DNA of 64,000 nt from Ooceraea biroi (lineage: Eukaryota > Arthropoda > Insecta > Hymenoptera > Formicidae): the NCBI RefSeq assembly GCF_003672135.1, contig NC_039506.1, positions 1,550,001-1,614,000 on the forward strand, given 5' to 3'. Below, piece by piece: positions 11,248 through 24,600 of the stretch. The position numbers and the translations under genes were made by a program. Each line of letters opens with the position of its first letter. Within the stretch, counting starts at the first letter, position 1. The notes beneath the pieces are model-generated. The model did no database searches. It was not told where the DNA came from and worked only from the letters and a program-made list of their open reading frames with translations.

Positions 11248-12984
11248 ATGCAGAGGACGGAAAAGCACGTGGTCCTCCGTGGTCTTTTACTGCTGACCCT
11301 AGTGACCTTGAGCAGGGCGCAGTTTCGGTGCCCGGAAGCCAAGGGTTTTTTCCCCGACCCGGAGCAGTGCGATCTCTACTATGCCTGCATTGATGGCCAG
11401 GCCGAGGAGAGGTTGTGCAAGGATGGTCTCGTCTTCAGGGACGATAATCCGAAGAAAGAGCTATGCGACATACCAGCGAACGTGCCCTGTGGCGACCGTA
11501 CTCTTTTACGTAAGTCCACATAAAAAATTATTAGATCTTCATTGATAAAAAACTGAGATTTTTTATCTCAAAAGTGAAAAGAAAAATAAAAGTCTTCAAA
11601 ATGATCAACGCATTCATGCGATCAACTTTGTTCGTAAAAATATTAGATTATAAGTTTTAAAATTATTTTTATTCTCGCTGTTATATGTGCGACTTATTTA
11701 GGCCAAGAATTACAAATCTAGAAATTCTCTATTTGACATAGAAATCTTTTCCGAGTTGTACTTATTGTAAATGTTCAAAGAGTTGAGGCTTTTTTTAAAA
11801 CTAAGTCTACAACTTTTCTATCTACGTACATATGTTTCTGCAGCTCGACAGATCGGAAGAATGGCCGGTCAGATATCGTCGCGAAAATAGAACTCGGGGT
11901 GAACCGGTTTTTCGATGAACGAACAATCAAGGAATTCTTTTACGAATTCTGTCGTACTCCGATCACTCAACATCTTTATTTCTATATGATTAATTATATG
12001 ATACGTCGCAATATTATGTAATCAGTAGTACAATGACTATGTAATAATTGAAATATATTGCATAATTAAGTGTTGCATTAATTCTTACATAATTGAACAG
12101 AGGAGCCGCATCCCAGCAAGGACTGCCCTCGCGCAAACGGCATCTTCAGCCACGAAGACCCGACCGCGTGCGATCGTTTCGTCAACTGCATTGACGGGGT
12201 GGCGCAGGTGGTGCCGTGTCCGCCCGGATTAATTTACGAGACCAAGATGTCGAGTTGCGTCTGGCCAGCAGACGCTAGTCGCTTATGTGAGAACATGAAA
12301 CGCGACGTTTTAGACGACGGTTTTGTCTGCCCGGATGGTGACGTCGCTGGACCATCCGGCAGAATCCTGCCACATCCTACGTATCCGCATCCCGATGACT
12401 GCGCCAAATTCTATATCTGCAAGAACGGCGTGGTGCCACAGAAGGGTCAATGCGAACCCGGTACTGTGTACAATGAAGAAAGCTTCAGGTGCACCGAACC
12501 GGAATATGTGCAAGGATGGTGAGTATTTTGTTTTCGAGCTTCTGTAGAAACTTGTACTTGATGAGGGTCGTTCGATAAGTTCTTAGAAAATATATGAGAT
12601 GGCGACACTGATATCAAACCGACACGATATAATACAATATGTATACATACGTATATATTTTCTACGGATTTATCAAACGATCCTCATATGTAATTTTAAT
12701 AACGACTTTTTTGAGAAAATATACGTCTTTAATAATATTTTTTCGTATATATATTTTCTCTCGTTAACTGCTTATTAATTATATTTTATATTAATTTGTT
12801 ACTTTTATGATTCGTTAATTTTATCGATGATTTTCTATTTAATAACGCAACAGTACTTTTCCTTAATGTTATATTTACAAATAAAACTATCTTCTCTTTT
12901 ATTTCTTACTGGATTACTCTTCGATATTCATAACGCATTGCGACTGAATGTTTCAGCGAGGATTACTACAAGCGCAAGAACTGA
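11248..12984 (+). CDS. CPAP3 chitin-binding protein, obst-A/B-like paralogue
   Basis: A predicted secreted protein with three peritrophin-A domains. Three coding exons (11248-11509, 12101-12518, 12957-12984) give 235 residues. The ATG at 11248 is chosen because it is followed directly by a good signal peptide (1-24, ending LVTLSRA before QF). CBD1 spans 28-81, CBD2 starts at C96, and CBD3 ends at C227. The tail is EDYYKRKN. It keeps the phase-1 intron after CBD1 (GDRTLL|Q) and the phase-2 TG|C intron in the last cysteine, as in obst-A and obst-B. Unlike them, it has no intron behind the signal peptide. It lies directly after obst-A on the same strand and most resembles obst-A in CBD3 (DDCAKFYICKNGVVP), so a tandem duplicate is likely. 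I cannot fix the subfamily; CPAP3-A2 or a D/E-type name are both possible. Confidence 0.85.
12561..12687. mobile_element. Mariner-like MITE in the last intron
   Basis: A non-autonomous inverted-repeat element of about 127 bp. The left end reads ATGAGGGTCGTTCGATAAGT and the right end, reverse-complemented, reads ATGAGGATCGTTTGATAAAT. The terminal repeats of about 32 bp also share the run GTAGAAAATATA / TTAGAAAATATA. The interior has no ORF. The ends resemble mariner/Tc1-type termini common in ant genomes (recall). It sits inside the final intron of the third CPAP3 gene, between 12519 and 12956. No clear TA target duplication is preserved. Confidence 0.65.
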
Positions 12985-13057
12985 AGTAGAGGATTGAAGA
13001 TACCGCACAGTTAACCGCAGCTACGTGTGTAACGCTCATCTTTTTACTTCTAGGAAC

Positions 13058-13063
13058 AATAAA
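13058..13063 (+). terminator. Polyadenylation signal AATAAA of the third CPAP3 gene
   Basis: AATAAA about 75 nt downstream of the TGA stop at 12982-12984. Confidence 0.5.
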
Positions 13064-16000
13064 CGCGTGTAATATGTATGCTTACGTAAAAACCACGTAG
13101 CCTTTACGAGAGCGATTACGCCCTCTCCGCGACAATTACTACCCCTTTCTCCTTTTACGTAAACAAATTCGTATTCGGAAAATTCGTAACGAAGCTGCCA
13201 GTCGCGGATCACTAACTCACGGAAAGAAAACCCGCAAATGCGACGATATCAACTTCTAATATTCGTTAGATAAACTATCTGCACTCCGAACCGGTCCGAC
13301 TTTACATAATTATCGATTATACCTACGTTAATAAAATTTTATTGTAAAACCGCGTGGGCACACATACCCGTACGCAATTCCGCGATTAAATAACCGAAGT
13401 AATAAGATTATTTATTTTAGTCCAAACGAGAATTAACTCTTTCACTCCGAACGCCACTTTAGATAACATCATTTTTAGCTGATATAAGAGAATTATGCTA
13501 TATTAAATCTTAATACATTTATGTGATTACGTTCGTATATTTGTGTTTTCTACAGAGTGCCCATGAAATCTAGTTGGATATAGATTTGATTACTAAGACT
13601 TTGATGAAAAATTGTTCAAAACTTGATTAATGAAAAATGTTAATTATATTTTTGTAGAAAGCTTTAATGTGTTAAAAATAATTGCATTGATCATAAGTTA
13701 AGATCTTTATTTTCACACTTAACTATTATAGAAAATTGCTGAGGTGTCTATACTTTCATTCAAATATAATTATGAAAAAATTTATATACATAAAAGATAC
13801 ATGCAGTAAAAAAATAATAAAACATACATGTATTGCAGCATGATTGTATCATTTACCTTAGTTCCCAAAGATATACACTTTGAAGTTGTTGAAATAATAA
13901 GTCAAATAGTAGAAATCCGAAAAAGTTAATTAAGCGATGATGATGATTAAGATTTCTATTGAGATGATCAAATAATTTTCTCTCGTCGAATGATAGATTC
14001 AAATTATATAACCAAAATTATCTATTGTATCTTACAATGAATTGACTTGACGTTTTCTAATGCAAAAACCTGGACATCGAAAAATCTCTCATCCAATCTT
14101 CATCACAAAATCGCATCTTCGAACATATTACACATTGGCGAATCGAAATGTCAACCTGAGAATTAATTAAGTCATTCGTGATAAAATTATATTGCGCAAT
14201 ATATCGCTTTATTAAACTTACAACTTCAACTATATCTGCGCGTGCGCTTTATTATATAACGTATTCTTTAAGTTTAGACATTTAAATAAAACAAAAAAGA
14301 TCGATTAAACGGAAATTAACAACGTGTACATACATGTTTTACGATATTCGCTTTACGATATTTTATCAAACTTATTTTATTTTTCACATTTTATGTGTCT
14401 TACATTGATGAAAAATTCGACAAATAACAAGTAACAATAAAGAATGCGCCATAGTTTGCCGAGTTAATACAGACAATTTCTCTTCATTTGCCTGACAGCA
14501 ACCTTTCTCTTTATGTAATATGCGATGTGTTCAACGAAATACGCCTCAACCAGTGATTTACATTTTGTGCGTGGCGATGAACTCGGTTGAAATCAATTTC
14601 GAGTTTCTTATTTCCAATACCTTTATAGACAAGAACAAGATAAAGAGATGTGTGCGAGATACATGGCGCATCTTCTCCAATACAAGATAAAATATATATT
14701 TTTCTTTGATTCATAAAATAAAGCATATTTTCCAAACTTTTTATTTTAAAATTGACAGTTGATATTTTACAATAACATATTTTAGATAACTTGTTCACAG
14801 AAAATCTTAAATTGTCGTTAAATTTATTTTGCGCTAAAATCAAGAAAGATTATCATCATGACATATTCATTTCAAATGTTCGATCTATTTATCTGACTCG
14901 CTTCGGCTGCTTTCACTATCCGGCGATCTGGTCCCCCCTCCTCCTTGGGACCAGTACGATGGGTCTTGCGTAAGGCCAGTTAAGATCCGAGGGGCCTCAC
15001 CAACGTGTGCACGCATCAGTGTTCGCCAAGAGATCATGTGTTCGCATTAGTTGATATATGGGAAACGCACCTGTCTGCGTGCGTGCACACGTTTCAGTTA
15101 TATGATTACACGTGTTCGCACGTGTTACAACGTATTTAGAAGCTCGTGTTGCGCTGTATTCGTCATAGCACGAGGATCGCACCTTGGCATTAACCGTTAA
15201 GCGCAACGTGCCCTTACTTTATTCCCGTTTTTGCGAGAAACTCGCTTTCCTACTGCGACAACGCGTCCTTTCTTAAGATACTTTTAAAATGCTTTGAACT
15301 TTTAAAGTAAAGTTAAAACTAAAAATCGGATAACTATATAAATGGGAAAAAGATATATCAAACGATAATGTAAGATTTAAATAAATCCAAATTTTTATAC
15401 AATTTTATGTACTTTTGGTGCAATATATGCATAATATGCCGTACAATCACCTATTATAACCATATTATGCGATTATGCAGTTACGCGATCTTTCGAATTG
15501 TCAGTTGTGCGATAACATATTCCATCTGCACAGCCGTTCACCGAGACTGCAGAAATGTTAGACGGTATTAAATTAAACACGGAAAAATGACTTGTGCAAC
15601 ATGGTTGACTGCAGAGCGTACGTGTCAGAGTTTTACATCCTTAGACATTTCGAGAGGTGCAAAAGACTCTCGCACTCTACCATTAAAGCTGACGTCGTCT
15701 AGTCGTATATACAATGTATCTTCTTGTGAGATGCCGAGAGATTAGAAGGATGATTCAAATGTATTTTTGCAGCTAAAGGAATATTCCTCGTTCGTCTGCG
15801 AATGCAACCCATTGTGCATTTGTATGCAGAATATCTCTTAAATGTTCTCTCGTATAAATAGCATTAATTTTATGACGTCTTCAATAGTACCTTGGGAACG
15901 CAAAAAATCTTCCTGCCAACTTTTATCTTACATTCTTTTATCGCTGCAGAATCAGCTTCTTGCTTCTATTCTCTTAGAATATACATTTTCCAATATAATT

Positions 16001-16140
16001 ATATATTTTCTCCACCGTCCGTTGGACTTTCTTTCCAACTGTTTCTTCTCTTGAGCAATCTTCGTGATTCATTCGACTGAGATCTAGTCTTTTCCTCAAA
16101 TTAACAGTCAAGGATCCAACCGCGGTTTCCGGACAATCCA
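13064..16140. other. Intergenic region without a recognised gene
   Basis: About 3 kb, mostly AT-rich, with no supported gene on either strand. A moderately GC-richer patch lies at about 14890-15260. The ORFs present are short and unlike any family I know. Confidence 0.35.
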
Positions 16141-16144
16141 TCAC

Positions 16145-16175
16145 GCTCGGTGTGCCGCTGGTCGGCACACCGAGC
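16145..16175. repeat. Perfect 13-bp inverted repeat upstream of the fourth CPAP3 gene
   Basis: GCTCGGTGTGCCG at 16145-16157 and its exact reverse complement CGGCACACCGAGC at 16163-16175 are separated by five bases (CTGGT). The hairpin is GC-rich and lies about 185 bp upstream of the ATG at 16359. Two TCAGTAG initiator-like motifs near 16314 and 16327 lie between it and the ATG, so it is more likely promoter-proximal than transcribed. Confidence 0.75.
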
Positions 16176-16358
16176 ACGTAACCAGCCGATGGCGACCCGG
16201 GAGAATCCTGGTGGGGTCCAGTGGAGCCGCGGTGAAGGGAGTGAAGGGAGACGGGACTGTCTCGAGGTGTACTCGAGGCCGACACCTAAGTGCGCGCCAA
16301 TCGCCGACTTCGGTCAGTAGTCACAGTCAGTAGCCAAGCTGAAGAGAGTGCCGGAAAG

Positions 16359-19300
16359 ATGGGCTATCCAAGGAGCGTGACCCTGCTGCTGGTCTTGGCA
16401 GTCCTGGCACGTGGTAAGTTCTCCACCACCACCATCACCACCGGCATCATCATCATCATCATCATCATCACCACCGCGTGGTCACCTTCACCTCGCATCT
16501 CGCATGCGCGCAACATACGTGCATCTCCGCCTTAGGATGCGCTTCTTTTCTTCCTCTCTGCATCGGCGACTGCCCCTCCGCTAGCGTAAACGCTTTCTTC
16601 TTCCCCTGGGGCCTGAGGCCTGGCAGGTTGCGACACCACCCTCGGCTCGCGAGGCTTTCACTGCCGAGGCACCATATGTTAAGATCCATGTGTGTAACAT
16701 AATGGTCGACATTCCGAAGTGATCCATAGAAAATACAATCAATCCGCGATTTAAGTACTGATCAGATCGTGGTACAAGATGATTTTTCTCAGTTTTTGGT
16801 GGCGAATTTTGTTTATTTAAATATAAAACACTTCCTCAATTTTTTGCATCTTTTTATATATTTATGGGTAGACTGTTTAAAAAAAAAAAACAACTTTTTC
16901 AGAGATAGTTATAATTTTCATCTCTTAATATCTTTTTTGTCTTGTCTCGCAATTGTCTTTATTTGCTAAGAAAAAATTCTAACTTTTTCGTGAGTTGTTT
17001 CTATGAGGTGAACCATTGTCTGTTTTATGCATATGTTTTACGTACGCCTGTATGTATAATGAAGCAAACATGGTGTCCGTTACACTTCACCTCACTGTTG
17101 GAACGCACATTCGCGAAAAAAAGTTTGTGAGAGTCAGCGTTCGCGAGGTTGTCATGCGAATCGAGTTTTTACGAATTAAAAACATTCGAATCCAAACTTG
17201 ATCAACAAATTTTATTTTTCATCGATTACAATCTTCTTTGCTATAATTATTCATGGAACAAAATCACAATATACACTAAAATATAAAAATAGGATAAAAG
17301 AAATTTATATGTATTTATATGCATAATAACAAAAATTAATATTATAATATTTATGTTAAATATTTACATTTTCTACAAGTACGTTAAGTTTTCTTTCACT
17401 TCTTATAGCTGAAGGTGCTACCCTATTTGGAGCTCCACCATGCCCCGACCCTTATGGGATTCATGCGTACGCCCACCCTGAGGACTGCGGAGCCTTCTTT
17501 CTATGCACGAATGGCAGTTTAACTTTTGAATATTGCGAGAACGGACTTCTCTTCGATGGACATGGCTCTGTTTACAACCATTGCAATTATAATTGGGCCG
17601 TTCAATGCGGTGATCGTAAAGTCGATTGTAAGTATCGTAAATATTACAAACGTAATATCTTTTTGTTCATTTCTTCAAGGCACTGAAATGTTTTTATTTG
17701 ATGTATTATTGCACTACTAGTTAGCACATTCCATTATTTATGTTATTATTTAAATTATTATTCTTTAAACAAAATCATGTATTTTATGCAAAAGTAAAAA
17801 TTACACGTCCGCGAAAGAAACATTCTCGTGAAAGTAAAAGTTGTGTAAGCCAGGCGATTTTGGCAGCGCTTTAGTGGGTCATGTTAACGCCAATGATTAT
17901 AATTTTGCCCTCGAGCAAATCTCTCTGGATCGCTTCAACTCAATGTTTCGACGCAGTTGCGTGACTTTCCAATTTCCCATCTCGTTTCCCGTATTCTGCT
18001 CCGCCAAAAACCCTATGCATAAACTATAATAAATTTTTTTATTATATGTACAAAGAAAAAAAGGTAAAAAATTGGTATAAAAAATATAATTTAACATTTA
18101 AAATGACATTTAAAACGAGACAAAGCTCCGTCAAAATTATGTCCGATTAAACATGCTAAGAGAATTTCTATTACAAACTTTTGTACAAAATATCCTACGT
18201 TTAATATTTTCACAAAAAAAAAAGATAAACTAGGCGGAAACATTTCTTTCTTAGTCAGTATATTTAACTTGTTTCTATAACTTATAACTTTAGGATTCCT
18301 CGAATAAAGATAATCAACCGATCATTTTCACAGGGACGCCGATCAGCAGTCCGGGCTGCGAGTACCAATTCGGCATGTATCCGGATAGCGATAGCTGCAG
18401 CACCACATACAGCAAGTGCATCCACGGTGAATCGCATCAGGCACATTGTGACTCTGGTCTGGTTTACAACGCCAAGACCCACACGTGCGTCTGGCCCGAT
18501 GAGCTCATCCCCTACTGCAACCCCGAAGCCATAGTCGGATTCAAGTGTCCGCACAAGCTGCCGCCTCACAGCCCCGCTGCCAAATTCTGGCCCTACCCAA
18601 GGTAACGCAATTACATGCAGTTATACGAGACATTTCTGAGAAATTCCACGTAACGAGAAACCACGCGGCGATAAATATGACGATGAGGATCGATGCACTC
18701 CGAGAGCCGCGCAATATATTCAATTTTTTATTGCTTTTTTTTGCTTCTTAAAAGTCTTAAAAATTCAATTCTTCGTTCTTGTTGTATACGAACACGTTCT
18801 CATTTTTTCTTTTTTTATCGGTAAAACACCTGTTGATCAGTTTAATTGCTTGCTTCTCTTCTGTCTTTTAAATTGAATGTTTTGTTTCATTATTTCAGAT
18901 TTGATTAAATTGTGTCTAAAAATTTTGTTTTGATCGATAATTGCATAGAGATGAGTTTCACTCTTGCTTATACATACAATATTTCAATATCTTCATTTTA
19001 CCAGCCTTCAAGATCTTAATATATTTTATATAAATATTTTCTCACACAAATTATCATACGTCCGTGTGAATTGTTGATATTAATGTTTATTGAAGTGCGT
19101 ACATCATTTCAGTATACAGTCATAGGATATAATAAAATTTTTTATCTTGATCTTCCCTTTCCTCTCTTCTTTTTTATTACGCGAAAGATTCAGGGAGGAA
19201 ATACTGCGCGTCGCTAATTGTGAGAGTAAAAGGAGTTGACGCCGTTAAATGTCAGACCATTCGCGTTTATGCGTAGTGCTTCGGTATAAGAACCGGTCGT

Positions 19301-20053
19301 TTTTCAAGAGAGACTCGGAGAACGAGAAAGAGAAAGAGATGAGACAAATGTCGACATGTATTTTATATGAATATTCAATTTCCTACTACATAAATAACGA
19401 ATACGTTATTCTTTCTCCATGAATTATACAGGATGTTACAAAAGAAATCTAGGAAATGATATTTAAAGAAAAATAAAGGTTTTAAATAATATTATATTCC
19501 TAATATTAATTATTACCTATAACGTTGCATTCGCTGGAACAACTATAACTTTTTAGTTGTAGAATTGCAAATAGTTGATTATGCTTTTTTAAGATATGGT
19601 GATCAATGAAAATACTTGTTTAAATATCGAAACTATATGCTAAGATGTTTCATTTATTCATGTGGCATTATTTTTAGATTCCCTGTGCCAGGTGATTGCG
19701 GCAGATTGATCACCTGCGTCGATGGTCATCCACGACTTCTCACCTGTGGAGATGGAAAATTATTCGACTCTGTGAGTCTGACCTGCCTGGATCCTGACGA
19801 AGTTCCTCATTGGTTTGTATATTTTACATCTCGAGATTTTTAATATCCAGATTTCTACTTGAGGTTAATATTATAAGCGCGAATACTTGATCTAAGATCT
19901 TCCTGACGATGAAGAAAAGTTTTAAAGTTTATTGCGATAATTGAAACAGACGTAATAATTAAGTTCTTATTAAATTTAATACGAAAATACAATAAAAAAT
20001 ATTTTAACTTTCTAATTATATGTTTTTGTATTTTTCACAGCAATGGAGTTTAA
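16359..20053 (+). CDS. CPAP3 chitin-binding protein, obstructor-E/D-like
   Basis: A predicted secreted cuticle protein of 229 residues. Five coding exons: 16359-16413, 17409-17627, 18334-18601, 19678-19812 and 20041-20053. The signal peptide (1 to about 19, VTLLLVLAVLARG) lies in exon 1. CBD1 spans 30-85 and CBD2 starts at C100. CBD3 begins with GFKCPHK, is split by a phase-2 intron between exons 3 and 4, and ends at C226. The last exon holds only 13 coding bases: the final base of the cysteine codon, then NGV and a stop. The intron after CBD1 is again phase 1. CBD2 and CBD3 (YQFGMYP, CNPEAIVGFKCP, CVDGHPRLLTCG) remind me most of Drosophila obst-E, but CBD1 is divergent, so I give no symbol. 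An AATAAA lies at 20138-20143. It is convergent with the next gene. Confidence 0.85.
16445..16472 (+). repeat. (ATC)n trinucleotide microsatellite in intron 1
   Basis: About nine CAT/ATC repeats, flanked by imperfect CAC/ACC triplets, inside intron 1 of the fourth CPAP3 gene, 30 bp after its donor site. Confidence 0.8.
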
Positions 20054-21686
20054 GCATCGAAGTGTATTCCTGATTAATCATTCAATCAGTGATGAAATCA
20101 AGAAACAACAAAACAATCAAGAAAGAACTACACGTTCAATAAAAAATTTACTTTTGGAAAAAAGATATAACAATTGCAGCTACAAATTTATATATAACGC
20201 TCAAAAAGCAATTGCACAATTGCATTGTAAAGAATTAAATTAGTATAGAGAACAAAATTAATCTTGAAAATTAAGAGAATAATTAATTACAAAAATAAAG
20301 AAATCGAATAAAAACAGCAATTACAGCGTAATGTTAGATGCATTTTTTATGAGCAAAAAAATGATTAAAAGAAGAAGTTAATTAACACGGGACGTAAAAA
20401 TCTCTACTTTTGCTAGATTCCAATTTTGTTCAGCGTTGCAAAAATAGACGAGAATAGAAAACCTAATTATTCCTAATAATAAATGTTAAGGGGAAGTGAT
20501 TGCACCGTAAAGTGCATAAAAAGAGTACGATATGTAGTACATATAGTGTGTATTTATATAATACGATATATATGTAATACATATAATGTATTTATGATAA
20601 ATAGAATAACAATGTACAGCCAGGCAACATTGAATAAAATCTGGACATGCGTATAAAAAATATACAACGTACAGTTTATTCCATTCGATCTACATGTACA
20701 TAATACGAGTCTTACGATTACGAGGGCGAGGGAAAGAGAGTGAAGGGATGGGGACAATATGTACATCTCGATCAATGTGACAGAGGCGAACGGATGGTGA
20801 ACGGTTCTAGAACCGAAAAACGAGATGTTGGTGTAATATTATAATTAATCGATAATACGAGTCTCCGTTCTCGGGAAAGGAGTAGAACTCGATCGGTTAA
20901 ATCATGGACGGATCAATGGATCAATCGGCATCGATGAGTCTCGGTCTTTGGAAGTGTTTTTAGCTTTTTACTTATTTTTCTTATTTTCTGGGTCTAATAT
21001 TGTTCCTTTAAAAAAATAAACCTGCGTCTATGTCCATTTAAATTGTTTAACTTGTTAAATTTAATTGTTAAATTTAACTTGATTTTATTTTTTATTTGTA
21101 ATTCATATCTTTTATTTGATATTTCACAGTATGCAAGAGTATTGCATTATTAAACAATTTTATAATCAGCTTTTTTCATATTGTTGTTAATCCCATTTTT
21201 GTTTTTTCCTTTTCTTTAAGTGTATCTTCGTTGATGTTTATCAAATTTATAAATTTGTATAAAATCATATATTTCATAAATGTATTCCTCATCAATAAAA
21301 TAATTAAAATAATATTTACCGATTACTCAAATTTCAGCCACATGTCTTTATAATTAAGAAAGTAATCCACTGCAGCAGAAATGTTATCAAGAAGGAATGG
21401 AACTTTGTCAACGTCCCCGAGAAATCACAGGCCTTTCCTCTGGCATCCAGAACAATTTCAGAATATCAAAGAAGCTCTAAATATCTCAAACTCGATTCTA
21501 CTCGACTCTAGAATTATGGAATTACAGGATTTGCGCGGGATTCCGGGGAGACCCGACGAGAGAACCTTTCGAGAACTCTCCGATCGATGATCGACGACGA
21601 GCTCGACCTTCGCGATCTCGCTCGTCAAAGGGACCCCTCTCGCTTCCTTCGGTCCTTCCAACTTGGATGCAGGACCAATCGTCGCC
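20054..21686. other. Convergent intergenic region
   Basis: AT-rich sequence between the 3' ends of two convergent CPAP3 genes. It contains the plus-strand AATAAA at 20138. Minus-strand TTTATT hexamers near 21090-21115 could serve the minus gene but lie about 600 nt past its stop. No further gene seen. Confidence 0.4.
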
Positions 21687-24600
21687 TTAGTTCCTGGCGC
21701 GCGGTCGCAGGGGGATCGGTAGCGCGCCTGACGGCAACGGTGGCACGCCAGGTGGCAGGTTTTCCTCTTCAGGCTCTTGCTCGTTGCGACCTTCGGGTAA
21801 CTCGCCCTCGGCGGGTAGCGGCGTCGTGGGTACGTCGCAATCCTCCGTCGGTGGTACCACGCACCTCAATGATCGCCTGTCAAACACCAGCATGGCCGGG
21901 CACCGCTGCAGCCGCGGATAGCCACCCTGACACTGCCAGTAGCGGTTGCACGATTTGCCCAGGGGCACGTTGCCGTTGGCGTCGTCATTGCAGAGAGCTG
22001 CAAACAGTTCAAATCTTACGTCTAGCCAGGTCGAATATATTGTCAACCTGCTGCTTGGCCGCTGCAAGAGACTCGTAAATAGGATATGCGAAAAGCATTT
22101 CCGAGTCTCGACCCCGCTAATCGCGGTTCAATCAATCGTTCTTCTGATGATTGCGTACCAATGCGATATGACTCGGTGAAAGTTGGAAACTTTCGTTCGG
22201 ATGGGATAGAATGACCTAACTCGAAATTTAATTATGGATGCACGCGTTTCCACGTTCGTGGATATCTTTTCTTCTTGCGAAGAAGGTGGAAACTGCAAGA
22301 GATTATTTTCAAGATTTTCCAATTCTCCTTATATAAAAAATGTTCGCTAAAATCTTGTTATCAATTGTTAACGAGATATCATCGCTATTTAGCAGAATAT
22401 TTTCAAGATTCTGTTTGACAAAACGTAATTTGGTTTCGAAGTGAATCGCTTCAATTAATCCTACTTGAGGAAAATGTTTGATGATCCACGAAAATTGATT
22501 CTTGCAATTGGTTTCCATCCCGTTTCAGTCTTGAAAAAGAGATACAATCTCGCAGTGATCAATGCATTGGTGTCGACGTTTGACATTCTGAGAGACGGCG
22601 CGACGGGAATTAATAAACGCATTTCATCTGATCCCGAGGGCAAGTAGGGGGAGAAAGGCGCGACGAGAATTCGCTTCGAATGCTAATTAAGTGCCTCGCC
22701 CCTTTTTCCTTGGGGCACTGTCTCCTGGATCGAAGAACAGCTATGAGGAAACGTATCGCGTCTTATTCGCCCACTTTTGAAAGTGAAAATGATGATTGAA
22801 ATGGACTGCAATTCTTGTATGAAAACTCTTGCATCGCATCTTAAAATTGAATCACATTAAAATTACATCTTAAAAATGCTTCAAGTATGTTCAATCAAAA
22901 TTCAAAGTTAATTCCGATTATAAAGATGAAAACAAAGACGAAAGGATCAAACTGAACTCAGAGCTGAGAATCAAGCATCGTTCGCGGAAAATCACAGTCA
23001 TTGTTCAGGACACTTCATGGTCTCCAAACAATCTCCAAGTATCCGTTATTTTTCTTTCCTCTATAATAATTTTCCATTCCGTTCTTCCTTTAGATTCCTC
23101 GAGACGACTCTTAATAAACCTCAACAATATTCTAATAAAATCCTTTCATCGTCCTACTTACGATGCTTCTGACATCCCTCGACGTTTTCAGGCCAGTCGC
23201 AGGATCTGGCCCTCTCGTTGTAAAGCAGACCACCTATGCAGAGCTGCTCAGTGGCGGTACCGTTCCAGCAGGTCCAATACCTGGTGCACGAAGTCTCGTG
23301 CCCGAAGATGCCGTACAGCCAGTCGCAGTGCTCGGTCGAGATCGGTGGGTTTGCCTGGCGTTTACCGTCACAATAGTTCGCCCGCCACGGGTAATCGCAA
23401 CCCTCGGTGACACCGCGATGTTTGCCGGCGAAAACGAGACCATTTGGACAGTCAAACAACTCCGGACGGCCATTTACACATTCCCAATAACGATCACAAT
23501 ATTCGGCATCACCCACCACCCGCGACTTTGTCTGGCATGGATCCTCCTGCTGCTGCTTCTGGCCCAGCGAGCCTGTAAACATAGAAATGTGAATGCTTGT
23601 CCTCTTTGGGACTTTTTGATGGAATGGAATCCTCTTGAGTCATGTTCAGGATGATAACGAAGTCAGATAAAGGAAAGTCAGATTGTTCAGGAGAGCTTGA
23701 TGGCTAGATTTAGGATAGAGTATTTCCTGTTTCCTTGTACATATTATATGTATAGATGATAGGATCATGGTGATTAATGAATTAATTAATTAATAAAAAG
23801 AGTAATTAGTCCATCCGTGAAGAAACTCTTTTTCTGCTTATCGTCCTCTGCTTTCTCAATACTAATAGAGCAGCAAAGCCAATTAAGCTCATCTGGAAGC
23901 TCATTAACGAGCATTCAAATTTATCTGCCAATTTATCGAATCATTAACTTTTCCTCCATTTGTGCTAATTATCCTTTCCTTTCCCTTTCGTTCCAATGAA
24001 CCGCGATTACGAAATACCAAGGAACATGCGTATCAGAATCAGGAATTCCACCTGTGTGTGTCCTCGTCGAAGGATATCGTGGGGAATATCAACGACGTAC
24101 CTGCAATTTACCGCCAATTCTAGCCACGTACAATTTCGGAGTCATGATAAATTAAGATCTGCCGAGTCAATTCGAAAATCACAATGAATAGCGAATGGTA
24201 TCATCCTTGCCAACACAGAATTCGTTCACCGTTCAAGGATATCGTCTGATTAATGTGAGATATCCGGATCGCATTTCTTTTCGCAAGTGGAACAAGTCAA
24301 ATAACATCATCCTATAAAATACTATAGCATACTATAAAGTAATATTCTTTTCTTTTATAGATATGTAAGCTACAGAACAACATTTATCCTTTCTGTCCAA
24401 ATCTATTGAAATATTAAATATATGTATTTTAAGCCGAAAGTTCGAAAAGAATTGTTTTTTAATGATATTGTTTAAAAAGAAGGATTTTTGAATGTGTTTT
24501 TCCTTAAATGTATAGCGCGCTTTTGCTGTTGTAACTACCGCATTTTTATTTGGAAATTTTTATCGGAGATACACACACTATTGGATGGAGGGCGTGCATA

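Noticed and set aside
13000..16100. Search for an additional CPAP3 gene between the third and fourth genes
   Set aside because: No CxxxxC-type CBD cysteine pattern or signal-peptide exon found in the translations inspected.
19434..19560. Possible transposon end (TACAGGATGTTACAAAAG)
   Set aside because: It resembles some insect transposon termini, but no inverted partner or ORF was found nearby.
21587..22078. 163-residue plus-strand ORF
   Set aside because: Antisense shadow of exon 3 of the minus-strand CPAP3 gene. A similar shadow covers exon 2 at 23163-23654.
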